The notes below the pieces were generated by a model. That model searched no databases, was not told where the DNA came from, and saw nothing but the letters and a program-made list of their open reading frames with translations. A program made the position numbers and the translations under genes. Source: Candidatus Methanovirga procula (GTDB lineage: Archaea > Methanobacteriota > Methanobacteria > Methanobacteriales > Methanobacteriaceae). Taken from it: a stretch of DNA of 44,404 nt. Each line of letters opens with the position of its first letter. The first letter of the stretch is position 1. Below are positions 29,039 to 36,860 of the stretch, piece after piece. The DNA is taken from positions 1 to 44,404 of the forward strand of contig JAITGU010000145.1 in NCBI GenBank assembly GCA_031280375.1. The letters are read 5' to 3'.

Positions 29039-29652
29039 TCTATCCTCTCAAAAAATATTGGATGCAAAGGAAAAGATTATTTGATTTTTTCTCTTTTTAA
29101 GCTGCATATTATGGTTTATATATTGTATATGAATGATGGTTATAAATATTTTTTGATTATTATTATTTTATAAAATACTATATCATTATGATCATATGAA
29201 TAATTAGTAAAAAGAGAGAAATCATTCCAAGTTTGATCAAACATTATTTATATGCCCATTCTTTTTGCACTTAAAACATAACTTTTTTTCTAATATTTAA
29301 CACTTTAAACCAATAAAACACATTATATTAACGAAATAACAATAAAGAATCTTTCATTAAATATTTTTTATTCTTTCACTGAATAAAGAATAATTAACTT
29401 ATTATTAATATAAAACAAGGAAGAGTTAAATTGAAACAGTGGAATGTAATACTATTATACTGAAAAGTATTAATAAACTCGATGAAACAACCTTAATCAA
29501 CCATCCTGCCAAAACAAACCTAAATTAACGAGGCTGGATCACAAATCATATTTTCGAATTTTACAGATTTTAAATTTTCAGTTACAATGTTTTTTGAAGA
29601 TTTATTGTAATATTATATTTCTTATGTAATAAATAAGATAGATGAGATCAAA
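29039..29652. other. Intergenic region, nothing firmly recognised
   Basis: Promoter side of the antitoxin gene. Short open frames here (for example 28952-29173 on the plus strand) lack ribosome sites. The part from about 29450 may belong to decayed insertion-sequence DNA but I cannot define it. Confidence 0.4.
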
Positions 29653-30009
29653 ATGAAAAATTTCCTTGAAAATTGTGAAAAAGCCAATATACGAGATTTA
29701 TGCCATAAAAGAAAAGATTTTTCACATGGTTTTAGATAATTATAGTGTACATAAATCCAATTACATTAAAATAGTAGCAGAGATATTAAATATAAATTTA
29801 ATTCCTTTACCTACTACTTATTCTTCTGATTTAAATCCAATTGAAGATGTTTGGAGAGTTATTAAAAAACATGTTTCTAATAAATTTATTAGCACTGGTA
29901 AAAAAATCGTGAATTTATATATTGGTAAAATTTTTACGAAGCAGTGAAGAATTCTAGTTTATATGAAAATTGGTTGAAAGAATTTTTGAATATATGTCTC
30001 ATAATTTAA
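29653..30009 (+). pseudogene. IS630-family transposase remnant (C-terminal half)
   Basis: Pieces in three frames make up the DDE catalytic end of an IS630-type transposase. From 29653: MKNFLENCEKAN; from about 29720: MVLDNYSVHKSNYIKIVAEI then LPTTYSSDLNPIEDVWRVIK, with the Asp in LDNYSVHKS and the Glu in NPIEDVW characteristic of IS630; from about 29933: YEAVKNSSLYENWLKEF to a TAA at 30007-30009. Frame changes and loss of the N-terminal half show it is inactive. Confidence 0.75.
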
Positions 30010-30022
30010 GAGAAATACTATA

Positions 30023-30214
30023 CTAAACCTTGACCAGGAAATACCATATTTGAGTATTTTCTCTTTGCATGGATCCTTCAGGAAGAAGTTCCCATGATTC
30101 ATCTAATGTTTTGTTCTTTAATTTAGGATCATATAATGTATCAGCTAATGCAATAGCAGCCAATGCTTGATATACAACTTGTTTTTTGGATTCCATTATA
30201 TTTTCAGAATTCAT
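30023..30214 (-). CDS. Hypothetical protein, 63 residues
   Basis: Not recognised. Short acidic/helical protein with ALAAIALADTLYDPKLKNKT and DESWELLPEGS. Its ATG overlaps the TGA of the upstream 62-codon frame (ATGA arrangement), which suggests the two were once translated together. It may be the intact end of a damaged gene pair. Confidence 0.4.
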   Translation of the reverse strand: MNSENIMESKKQVVYQALAAIALADTLYDPKLKNKTLDESWELLPEGSMQRENTQIWYFLVKV

Positions 30215-30399
30215 TTTATCATATTTAATATTTTTCTTAAATAAATAATATGTGAGATATTATCATAGAGGTTTTCTATTAACCTATCAAAATATAACAT
30301 GTTTTGGAGGGTGTCAAAAAGTGTGGAGGTTTTCACAATTTTCATCACAATATCACGATCCACTGGGATAAGACATACTTCACAATATAAAGGTTCCAT
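30211..30399 (-). pseudogene. Short gene apparently invaded by a MITE end
   Basis: The frame starts MEPLYCEVCLIPVDRDIV and then reads through one arm of the MITE-like repeat (30302-30345, contributing residues like MKIVKTSTLFDTLQNM), after which it goes on for 28 residues. The frame stays open by chance or after repair. Not recognised as a family. Probably a damaged gene. Confidence 0.35.
30302..30345. mobile_element. MITE-like element, single end (copy 3)
   Basis: GGAGGGTGTCAAAAAGTGTG followed by GAGGTTTTCACAATTTTCAT matches one terminal arm of the elements at 27321 and 27554. The other arm is missing, so this is a solo end or a deletion product. Confidence 0.6.
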
Positions 30400-30749
30400 A
30401 ATTTTATAATTCTAATAACTCATACTTAAAATGCAATTAACCATAATTCACGAATTAAAAACCGTTGAATTTATATATTAAAAACTAAATATAATTAATC
30501 ATAACATTAATATCTTATAAAAACAATAAAAAAGCAATGTTCCATTTCCTGGCTAAATTAACATATTTTCACGGATGATCAACCTGATTTGGCTGAAGTG
30601 TTAGAAAAACACTTTAATTAGTGAAAAAAGTTATTACTCCTGATAATAATACTAATGTTAGAAGATAAGCATTTTTAAGCATGATAATCCCATATATTGT
30701 TCTCATTGTGGGTCAATTAACTATGAAAAACAATACTGTTAACTTAATA
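30400..30749. other. Decayed coding fragments
   Basis: No intact gene. Two short coding-like scraps on the plus strand: about 30574-30621 (DDQPDLAEVLEKHFN then stop) and about 30680-30740 (KHDNPIYCSHCGSINYEKQYC, a zinc-ribbon-like CxxC). The latter could be the start of an ISL3-like transposase; both are too short to assign. Confidence 0.3.
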
Positions 30750-30762
30750 TTTATATAGTGTA
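30750..30762 (+). promoter_or_regulatory. TATA-box candidate, TTTATATAGTGTA
   Basis: Nearly the same 13-mer occurs at 32805-32817 (TTTATATAGTATA) and 43698-43710 (TTTATATAGTACA), which fits an archaeal TATA box of strong type. Here it lies about 135 bases before the 33-codon frame at 30898. Confidence 0.45.
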
Positions 30763-30897
30763 CTATTCATATTTATTATTAAATAGTCATTTTGGGAAAG
30801 TTTTTAAATTTTTCAATGAAGTTATTATCAATAATCTTCTTATTTTTTAGTTTTAATAAGTAAAATTAATTATTTTAAAAAATTAAACGATAATATC

Positions 30898-30999
30898 ATG
30901 TATTTAGATTTAGAAGTAGGGGATCATCTTAATTGGATTATAAATGCTGTTGACAACAATTTACAAGTTAGAATAGAAAAAGTTGAGGAGGAGGAATAA
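30898..30999 (+). CDS. 33-residue hypothetical protein, coupled to the next gene
   Basis: ATG at 30898 opens MYLDLEVGDHLNWIINAVDN and ends ...KVEEEE with TAA overlapping the next ATG (TAATG). The GAGGAGGAGGAA near its end acts as ribosome site for the downstream coiled-coil gene. The TAATG junction and the TATA candidate upstream suggest a two-gene unit. Not recognised. Confidence 0.5.
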   Translation: MYLDLEVGDHLNWIINAVDNNLQVRIEKVEEEE

Positions 31000-31369
31000 T
31001 GAATAGTGATGAGCTAATCATTGAAAAATTAAACGATTTCAAAACTACTCAAATTGAAATGAAAAATGATTTAAATAAAAAAATGGATCATTTAGAAGCT
31101 AATCAAACTGAATTAAAAAATGACCAAAGAGAATTAAAAAATGACTTAAATAAAAAAATAGATCATTTAGAAAAAGATTTAAAAGAAGATATTAAGACTT
31201 TAGAAGATGATTATAAAGATATTAAAGACAATCATCTTAAACATCTTGAAAAAAAAACATTCTTGAGATGAAATCTAAAATGGATCTTAATTTTAAGTGG
31301 ATGTATGGGATCAGTTTAGCCTTGTTCACCATGATAGGAACAATAATGATAAAACTATTCCTCCCATGA
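30999..31369 (+). pseudogene. Coiled-coil protein with C-terminal TM (XhlA-like), frameshifted
   Basis: The first frame (30999-31271) codes 90 residues of heptad-like coiled coil with repeated MKNDLNKKMDHLE / LKNDLNKKIDHLE units and a stop soon after an A9 run (31248-31256). In the next frame, KKNILEMKSKMDLNFKW leads into a hydrophobic segment YGISLALFTMIGTIMIKLFL and ends at 31367-31369. One A more or less in the run joins both to a protein of about 120 residues with coiled coil then one membrane segment, like XhlA-type phage hemolysin-associated proteins and archaeal look-alikes. Either a real frameshift, a phase-variable tract or a sequencing error. Confidence 0.6.
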
Positions 31370-31489
31370 AAATAGAATTTTATCCCATGATAAGAATTTC
31401 ACTAAAAAATAATATGCTAATGAAAAATATTAACAATATAATAAAGCCAAAAAATTTATAGAAAGAATCAACTTGTCATGATACTACAA

Positions 31490-32263
31490 TCAAATTTTCG
31501 ATACACGATCTAAAATTTTTGAATTTCTTGAAATATCAGCAGGCCAAATCACAAATGGGGTTGGGTTACCTTTTTTTGTTTGCCGTATGTCCATGCCAAT
31601 ATTCCTATAGGCTGCCCAAACAAACAATGAACAATACCACTCTCTTGTATTAACATCATATGGGAACGGAGAGAGAACATAAAAATAATTAAAGGTATAA
31701 GGCTTACCTAATTGTTTTGTCAAAAAATTAAGCACAGTATCTCTCTGCATCTTATCTAAACCATTTGATAATCTATAAAACTCAAGTGACTTATCATCCA
31801 CTCTACTATCATCAATTATAGAACGAAAAACCTTACACACAACTCCAGATTCAGACACATAACCACTAGCCTCAATCCCCCTTATATACTCCTCACCAGA
31901 GACAGGATCCTTAAATTTACCTTCTACAATTAAAGTATGACCAGTGAGGCTATCAAAACCAGTTGGATCATAAACCACATCACCTTCTTTAAGCGTGCTT
32001 AGAAGATCATATTTTTTATAGTTAGGCTTCCCATCTTTAAATGGATTTTTAATATCTATATCCTCATACCAACAACATAAACCCCAAAAAGACCCCAAAC
32101 CAGAATCTGAGTAATAATTATTAATATTATAATTATTAATCTGACTAATCAAAGCAGGATTTAGATTACTTAGATCTTCTGCATGTGAAGATGCTATTAA
32201 CCCAATAATAACAATCATGAAAACATAGATAAATAATTTATTAACATAACTCATAATAATCAC
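31490..32263 (-). CDS. Secreted YiiX/DUF830-like permuted papain-fold protein
   Basis: A signal peptide is clear (KLFIYVFMIVIIGLIASSHA, then EDLSN). The body has the order of permuted papain-fold (NlpC/P60-related YiiX/YebB type) enzymes: His in SLTGHTLIVEGKF (about residue 109), then LGKPYTFNYFYV, the putative nucleophile Cys in REWYCSLFVWAAYRNIGMDI, and the terminal IWPADISRNSKI. Such proteins are thiol hydrolases acting on peptides, amides or lipids. Start may be GTG at 32263 or the ATG three codons later (MSYVNKL); an AGAGGT site precedes both. Surface or extracellular location is expected. Substrate unknown; pseudomurein linkage is a guess. Confidence 0.65.
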   Translation of the reverse strand: MIIMSYVNKLFIYVFMIVIIGLIASSHAEDLSNLNPALISQINNYNINNYYSDSGLGSFWGLCCWYEDIDIKNPFKDGKPNYKKYDLLSTLKEGDVVYDPTGFDSLTGHTLIVEGKFKDPVSGEEYIRGIEASGYVSESGVVCKVFRSIIDDSRVDDKSLEFYRLSNGLDKMQRDTVLNFLTKQLGKPYTFNYFYVLSPFPYDVNTREWYCSLFVWAAYRNIGMDIRQTKKGNPTPFVIWPADISRNSKILDRVSKI

Positions 32264-32688
32264 AACCTCTTAATAATAATCTGATATAAACTATCCAATT
32301 TTTAGAGGAATAGTTTATCTGGGCAAAATACATAAGATATTCTCATTTTTTAGGTTATTTATTGCTTTTTTCTATACAAATAAACACCCATATTATGCAT
32401 TATTTGATATAATATATTTAATCTTAATAAGTTAATCAATTATATATGGAACTTGTATTAATATAATTTTGTATAGAAGATTTCCACTTAATAATTTTTT
32501 GATAAGAATTATCATTTGGGTTTCCTCATTTTTAACTGTTTCTCATTTGTTTTTTCTTATTTATTAACATTTTGGTCTTTTTATAAAATACTTTCTTTAT
32601 CTTAATTTCACACTTTATTCAATATTAAACCTTAATATTGCTTATTTTTGGAGTTAGCTATCGATAAGATCATCATTTTCACCCCACC
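32264..32688. other. AT-rich intergenic region
   Basis: Promoter side of the secreted papain-fold gene. T-rich on the plus strand. No gene or repeat recognised before the MITE-like element at 32689. Confidence 0.4.
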
Positions 32689-32790
32689 GAGACTGTAAAA
32701 AAAGTGTGGAGTTTTTATGAAAAATTCATGTTTTACTTATAAAGGAAAATCATGGAAAATTAAAAAACTCCACAAAAGTTTTACAACCTC
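32689..32790. mobile_element. MITE-like element, copy 4
   Basis: 102 bp. Left end GAGACTGTAAAAAAAGTGTG, right end (reverse complement) GAGGTTGTAAAACTTTTGTG, with GGAGTTTTT...CATG inside both arms. Clearly the same family as 27321-27418, with which it shares length. No target duplication was seen, so it is an old insertion or was moved by recombination. Confidence 0.72.
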
Positions 32791-32804
32791 AATTTAGCGA
32801 AACC

Positions 32805-32817
32805 TTTATATAGTATA
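32805..32817 (+). promoter_or_regulatory. TATA-box candidate, TTTATATAGTATA
   Basis: Matches the words at 30750 and 43698. It lies 15 bases after the MITE-like element and about 257 bases upstream of the small secreted gene, so a transcript from here would have a long leader through the T-run/TGTACA/A-run site at 32846. Confidence 0.4.
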
Positions 32818-32845
32818 TGCTTACATTTATTTGTTGTACTTAAAG

Positions 32846-32871
32846 AATTTTTTTTTATGTACAAAAAAAAT
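32846..32871. repeat. T-run/TGTACA/A-run palindromic site, copy 1
   Basis: T9, then ATGTACA, then A8: an almost perfect palindrome around TGTACA. The same site recurs at 33465-33492, so the two flank the small secreted gene. Could be an operator or a recombination scar. Confidence 0.5.
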
Positions 32872-33016
32872 GTGTTATAAAATCCCAAAAATATAAAAAC
32901 TTCTATTATTGCTAATCAAGCTAATATGAATATAATACTTTTTTTGGGTTTTTTTTCGATTAAGGCAAACTATAATCATTTATTAGTATTATTGTGTGTC
33001 CTTAATCGTTTTAGGT

Positions 33017-33032
33017 CTATATTATATATTGG
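33017..33032 (+). promoter_or_regulatory. TATA-box candidate before the small secreted gene
   Basis: CTATATTATATATTGG lies about 45 bases before the chosen ATG at 33074, the right distance for a short leader transcript containing the GAGAGGTGA ribosome site. Confidence 0.4.
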
Positions 33033-33073
33033 CTTAAAAAAAAGTAAAATGTTTATGAGAGGTGAATATGAGC

Positions 33074-33403
33074 ATGAAACGATTGTTTTTTGCAGGTTTT
33101 ATTGCTTTACTATTGTGTGTTAGTGCAGTTGGCGGTGTGTCCGCTGGTAAACAAGGTGACACGTCTATAACTTTACATGTTAATGAGACCATAAAACAAG
33201 GCACAGAAGGCTGGACAGGCATAACAGTTAAACCTTCAGGTGATGCAAGTGCTTATGTGGCAGCTAAGTATGTAGGTAAGAATGATATGCGTTACACTGG
33301 TCTTAAAGTAACACCACCTGGTAAAACTGCTAATTTTGATGTTGGTAAAGATGCCTGGTATGGATGGTACTATAATACTGTGCACGTGACAGTAGTACCT
33401 TAA
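33074..33403 (+). CDS. Small secreted protein of unknown function
   Basis: The start at 33074 (MKRLFFAGFI) is set by GAGAGGTGA eight bases upstream; the GTG at 33062 lies inside that site. A clean signal peptide ends ...AVGGVSA before GKQGDTSI, leaving a mature part of about 86 residues. That part is rich in Thr, Val, Gly, Lys and aromatic residues, with no Cys, and looks beta-stranded (for example TGLKVTPPGKTANFDVG, WYGWYYNTVHVTVV). No family recognised. It lies just upstream of the giant gene in the same direction, between two copies of the T-run/TGTACA/A-run site. It may be a surface or secreted partner, but no link is shown. Confidence 0.72.
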   Translation: MKRLFFAGFIALLLCVSAVGGVSAGKQGDTSITLHVNETIKQGTEGWTGITVKPSGDASAYVAAKYVGKNDMRYTGLKVTPPGKTANFDVGKDAWYGWYYNTVHVTVVP

Positions 33404-33436
33404 GTCTATGAATTGTGAATGTGTTTTTTTATATAC

Positions 33437-33456
33437 GGGAATTTATATAAATTCCC
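33437..33456. promoter_or_regulatory. Perfect 20-bp palindrome with TATA core before the giant gene
   Basis: GGGAATTTATATAAATTCCC is a perfect inverted repeat enclosing TTTATATAA, 38 bases before the giant gene's ATG. It could be the giant gene's promoter with an operator wrapped round the TATA box, or, with the T-run that begins 11 bases later, the terminator of the small secreted gene. Confidence 0.5.
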
Positions 33457-33464
33457 TATATAAT

Positions 33465-33492
33465 AATTTTTTTTTTTATGTACAAAAAAAAA
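33465..33492. repeat. T-run/TGTACA/A-run palindromic site, copy 2
   Basis: T11, ATGTACA, A9, directly before the ATG at 33495. Second copy of the site at 32846. It leaves little room for a normal ribosome site before the giant gene. Confidence 0.5.
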
Positions 33493-33494
33493 CT

Positions 33495-36400
33495 ATGTAC
33501 AGTATATATGTTTTGTTTAATAATTTAAAGGATTTATACGATTTATACAATATGATACCTGATAATCAATTTGTATTAAAACTTAATAAGAATAATGTAA
33601 ATAATTTATTCAATATTATTCAAAGTAATAGTGATAATGTAGTTGGTCTTCTTAATAGTTTAAATGATAATGTGAGAAATTATTTTGTAGAAAATCTTAA
33701 TAAGATTAATTTAAATAGGTTATTCAATATTATTATTCGTAATGGTGGTGATATATATGCTTTTGTTGATAGTTTAAATGATAATGTGAGAAATTATTTT
33801 GTAGAAAATCTTAATAAGATTAATGAAAATCTTTTATCATCCAGTCCTCCTGTGGTTCCACAAGATAATGTGGGTGGGAATGATAGTCAACAAATACAAG
33901 TATCCAATCCTCCTGTGGTTCCACAAGATAATGTGGGTGGGAATGATAGTCAACAAATACAAGTATCCAATCCTCTTGTGACTCCAAACTTTTCATATAA
34001 TGATTTAATTAGAAATTCTAATTCAATTGCATTTATGGATCTTAATCAACATCTTAATTCCCCTATTTATCCTCTTGTAAATGAATTAAATAATATTTTT
34101 CAGGAACATGGAGAAAATATTATTAATGATGATTTATATTTCGTGTATAATGCTTTAATTTCTAATTTAAGAGATATTACGATTTCTATTCCATTTATGG
34201 ATGATGGTGGTCATGTTTTATTTGATCTTTATACTGTTAATGGAAATAATTTTTTACTCTTTAGAAATGATCCAACTTTTATAAGTATGGGTAGTAATCT
34301 TAATTCTATAGATGTATATAATTTAATTGTTAATTCTCTTGGTTTTTATTTAAGAAATATTAATGATATTAATTGGAATTCTATTCAACCGTTATCTGCT
34401 GCGAATATTCAACAATCTGGATTTTCAAATGTGATTCAACTTATTAATCGTCTTCTTGTATCACATCAAATGGGTCATGGATCATATATACTTGTATCTC
34501 CGATATTGATGAATGTGAGTTATATGTTGGATAATGGTACATTATCAAATGAGGGGCATTGGGTTGCGTCATTTTTGAGATTGATGTATACTCAGAGTGG
34601 TGATTTTATTATTTCTAATGAGTTGATTTTAAATAGTATGAACATTCATACTCATTCAACTAATAATATTTCTTTGCCGCAGCAGTATTCAGCTCAGTGT
34701 GCTTATATTATGTGTGCGAATATGTTTTCTGTGGTTACAGGATCTCCTTTCGCCACATTTAAATTTTATAATCAAAATGCTAAAAATCCAGTTAATCCGT
34801 GGCTGATTTTTAAAAATCTGAATTATTTTAATAAAATTGTGATTGTAGATAATGCTGCATCACAAGTACCATCATCATCCAATTTTGTGCTTTCACAACA
34901 AACAGCGTCATTTCCACAAACACCAGTAAAAACAATGCCACCAGGTTTTGTGCCTCAACGAGATAGTACTATATTTCAACATGATCCGAACTTACCAGAA
35001 TCTAATGTTCGTTTAGATAATAACTTATCAGAAGTAATTAGTTCACTCATCCCTGCTCATTATAGTTTTAATAGATTTTTGGAGGAAATTATTGATTCTG
35101 GTAATAGGGTTGATGGTTTGGGTAATAGGGTTGTTGATTTTAATGATGCTAATTTCTTATTTAATAATTGGACTAGTTTGGTTAAAAATTATATTTCTCC
35201 TAGTGAAGATAATCGGATTCATGTTACAATTCAAGGCGATGGAGTTTTAACATATATTGAAGAGTATGCTTTTACTATTACTACTGTAAATTCAGGTCGA
35301 TTCAATGGTTATAATGTTATTTTGGCTGATGATCCTTCTATGATTGGTCTTTTTAACTGTTATTCGGGTGATCTTGGTAATCCTATTGATTTCAGTGCTG
35401 TTATTGATAATCTTATTAATATTTTTGCAGCTGATACAGCACATATTATTGATAATTATAATGGTGATTTCTTATATCCTTTCCCTTTTAATACTGATAA
35501 TGCTAAGGTTAATCATGATGGGCGTGTTAGTGGTTCTCATTGGGTTTTAGGCATGTTAATTTTCAATTATAATGCAGGTCGTATACTTAAGCTTAGTGGG
35601 GGTTATATTAATAGTTTCAATGTTCATAGTTCTGGTATTTCGCAGCAATATTCTAATTTTTGTACTTTTCATGCTTTGTGCAATCTTGTATCCTTGATTG
35701 AGAATGATTTTGTATACTTTGTTCATATTGCACCAGAGGTATCAGGATCACAAACACCAAGAATAATTCAAAAATCATCAGTACAAACAATAATATCACC
35801 ACCACCAGAATCATCAGTACAAACAATACCAGAAACACCAGTAGTAAAAACAATAATATCACCACCACCACCAGAATCATCAGTACAAACAATACCAGAA
35901 ACATCACAAACACCAGGAACAATAATATCACAAAAATCAAAAACACCACTACTATCTGGAAGAAAATTTAATAATATGGTAGAGTTTACTAATTTTGTAA
36001 TTAGTCCAGAATTTAATAATATTGATAGTGGTCGTAATATTGAAACTATTATTCGCTGTGTAAGAGAATTAGGTTTTAATAATAAGACTGATCTTCTCGA
36101 GTTTACAGTAAGATTAAAAGAATTAAACTTTAGTTTTCATGATCTTGGTAGGTTCGTAGGCTGTACAGTATTTGCTGAGAATAAAACTGATGGTTTTATT
36201 GACTTTGCAGTAGTCCAAAATAAATTTGATCCTGTACAACTTGGTGAGTTTGCACGTGGAGCAAACCTTGCAAATCATATTTATACTCCTATTAACCTCA
36301 TTGAAAAAGGAAAATTATCGTTTAGTCCTGAAGAATTTGGTGGGCTTTTTTATGGAGCAAAACTTACAAGTGATCTTAATGCTCTTATTAAGTTTGCAGT

Positions 36401-36755
36401 CGAAAGGAAATTTGGTTCTGTACAACTTGGTGAGTTTGCACGTGGAGCAAAACTTACAGATAATCTTACAGATAATTTAAAACTTACAAATAGTGGTAAT
36501 GTTCTTTTAGTGTTTTTAGCAAGATTAAAACAGTTTAATAATGCTCTTCTTCTTGATTTTAATAAAGGAGCAAAAATTGAAAATAATGTTTTTAAAGAGT
36601 TTGAATCGGCGGCGAATAAACTTATCACAATTCGAGATTTTAAGGTATTCAAGGAAATTATTAAGACTCCTGAAGGTTTTGCTGAGTTTGCAAAAGGAAT
36701 TGGACTTACTATGAGTAATGGTCTTATTAGCTTTGCAAAAAAAACAATAGGGTAG
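33495..36755 (+). CDS. Giant protein, N-terminal part: twin Ulp1/C48-like cysteine-protease domains
   Basis: Not a recognised archaeal family. From the ATG at 33495 (MYSIYVLFNN; upstream in-frame codons to 33408 overlap the promoter palindrome and look non-coding) it codes 1086 residues to a TAG at 36753-36755. Order: two 38-residue repeats (NLFNII.../NRLFNII..., both with SLNDNVRNYFVENLNKIN); a duplicated Pro/Gln linker (two 60-bp DNA repeats, about 33845-33970); protease-like domain 1 with GHWVASFL (His355), LNSMNIH (Asn380) and LPQQYSAQCAYIMCANM (Gln396, Cys402); a linker; domain 2 with SHWVLGML (His682), INSFNVH (Asn706) and QQYSNFCTFHALCN (Gln717, Cys723); a Pro/Ser/Thr/Gln linker rich in SSVQTI and PPPE; then helical repeats (LGEFARGA type). 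His-Trp, Asn-Ser and Gln...Cys in this order and spacing fit clan CE peptidases, with Asn for Asp. No signal peptide or membrane segment. Confidence 0.7.
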   Translation: MYSIYVLFNNLKDLYDLYNMIPDNQFVLKLNKNNVNNLFNIIQSNSDNVVGLLNSLNDNVRNYFVENLNKINLNRLFNIIIRNGGDIYAFVDSLNDNVRNYFVENLNKINENLLSSSPPVVPQDNVGGNDSQQIQVSNPPVVPQDNVGGNDSQQIQVSNPLVTPNFSYNDLIRNSNSIAFMDLNQHLNSPIYPLVNELNNIFQEHGENIINDDLYFVYNALISNLRDITISIPFMDDGGHVLFDLYTVNGNNFLLFRNDPTFISMGSNLNSIDVYNLIVNSLGFYLRNINDINWNSIQPLSAANIQQSGFSNVIQLINRLLVSHQMGHGSYILVSPILMNVSYMLDNGTLSNEGHWVASFLRLMYTQSGDFIISNELILNSMNIHTHSTNNISLPQQYSAQCAYIMCANMFSVVTGSPFATFKFYNQNAKNPVNPWLIFKNLNYFNKIVIVDNAASQVPSSSNFVLSQQTASFPQTPVKTMPPGFVPQRDSTIFQHDPNLPESNVRLDNNLSEVISSLIPAHYSFNRFLEEIIDSGNRVDGLGNRVVDFNDANFLFNNWTSLVKNYISPSEDNRIHVTIQGDGVLTYIEEYAFTITTVNSGRFNGYNVILADDPSMIGLFNCYSGDLGNPIDFSAVIDNLINIFAADTAHIIDNYNGDFLYPFPFNTDNAKVNHDGRVSGSHWVLGMLIFNYNAGRILKLSGGYINSFNVHSSGISQQYSNFCTFHALCNLVSLIENDFVYFVHIAPEVSGSQTPRIIQKSSVQTIISPPPESSVQTIPETPVVKTIISPPPPESSVQTIPETSQTPGTIISQKSKTPLLSGRKFNNMVEFTNFVISPEFNNIDSGRNIETIIRCVRELGFNNKTDLLEFTVRLKELNFSFHDLGRFVGCTVFAENKTDGFIDFAVVQNKFDPVQLGEFARGANLANHIYTPINLIEKGKLSFSPEEFGGLFYGAKLTSDLNALIKFAVERKFGSVQLGEFARGAKLTDNLTDNLKLTNSGNVLLVFLARLKQFNNALLLDFNKGAKIENNVFKEFESAANKLITIRDFKVFKEIIKTPEGFAEFAKGIGLTMSNGLISFAKKTIG
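33846..33968 (+). repeat. 60-bp tandem duplication in the giant gene linker
   Basis: Two nearly identical 60-bp units coding PPVVPQDNVGGNDSQQIQVS. The near-identity shows a recent in-frame duplication. Confidence 0.75.
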
Positions 36756-36860
36756 GATACTAAGGGTCTTGCTAAGTTTTCAGAAGTATATGGGCTTACT
36801 ATGAGTAATGGTCTTATTAGCTTTGCAAAAAAAACAATAGGGCAGGATACTAAGGGTCTT
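36702..36860 (+). repeat. 90-bp direct repeat around the amber codon
   Basis: Two copies, offset by 90 bp (36702 and 36792), code LTMSNGLISFAKKTIG then x-DTKGL. The x codon is TAG at 36753 in the first copy and CAG (Gln) at 36843 in the second, a single C-to-T difference. Confidence 0.8.

Noticed and set aside
33408-33494. Upstream start of the giant gene at 33408
   Set aside because: The extra codons cross the TATA-like palindrome and the T-run site and give a Phe/Tyr-rich low-quality sequence; no ribosome site at 33408.
35344-35949. Frames overlapping the giant gene on other phases or the opposite strand
   Set aside because: Their hydrophobic or low-complexity products follow from the repetitive codons of the giant gene; no ribosome sites.
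36753-36755. Pyrrolysine or other reassignment of TAG
   Set aside because: top6B, moeA and the giant gene itself end in TAG, so amber is a normal stop here, and the neighbouring repeat copy has CAG (Gln). No pyl gene is in the window.
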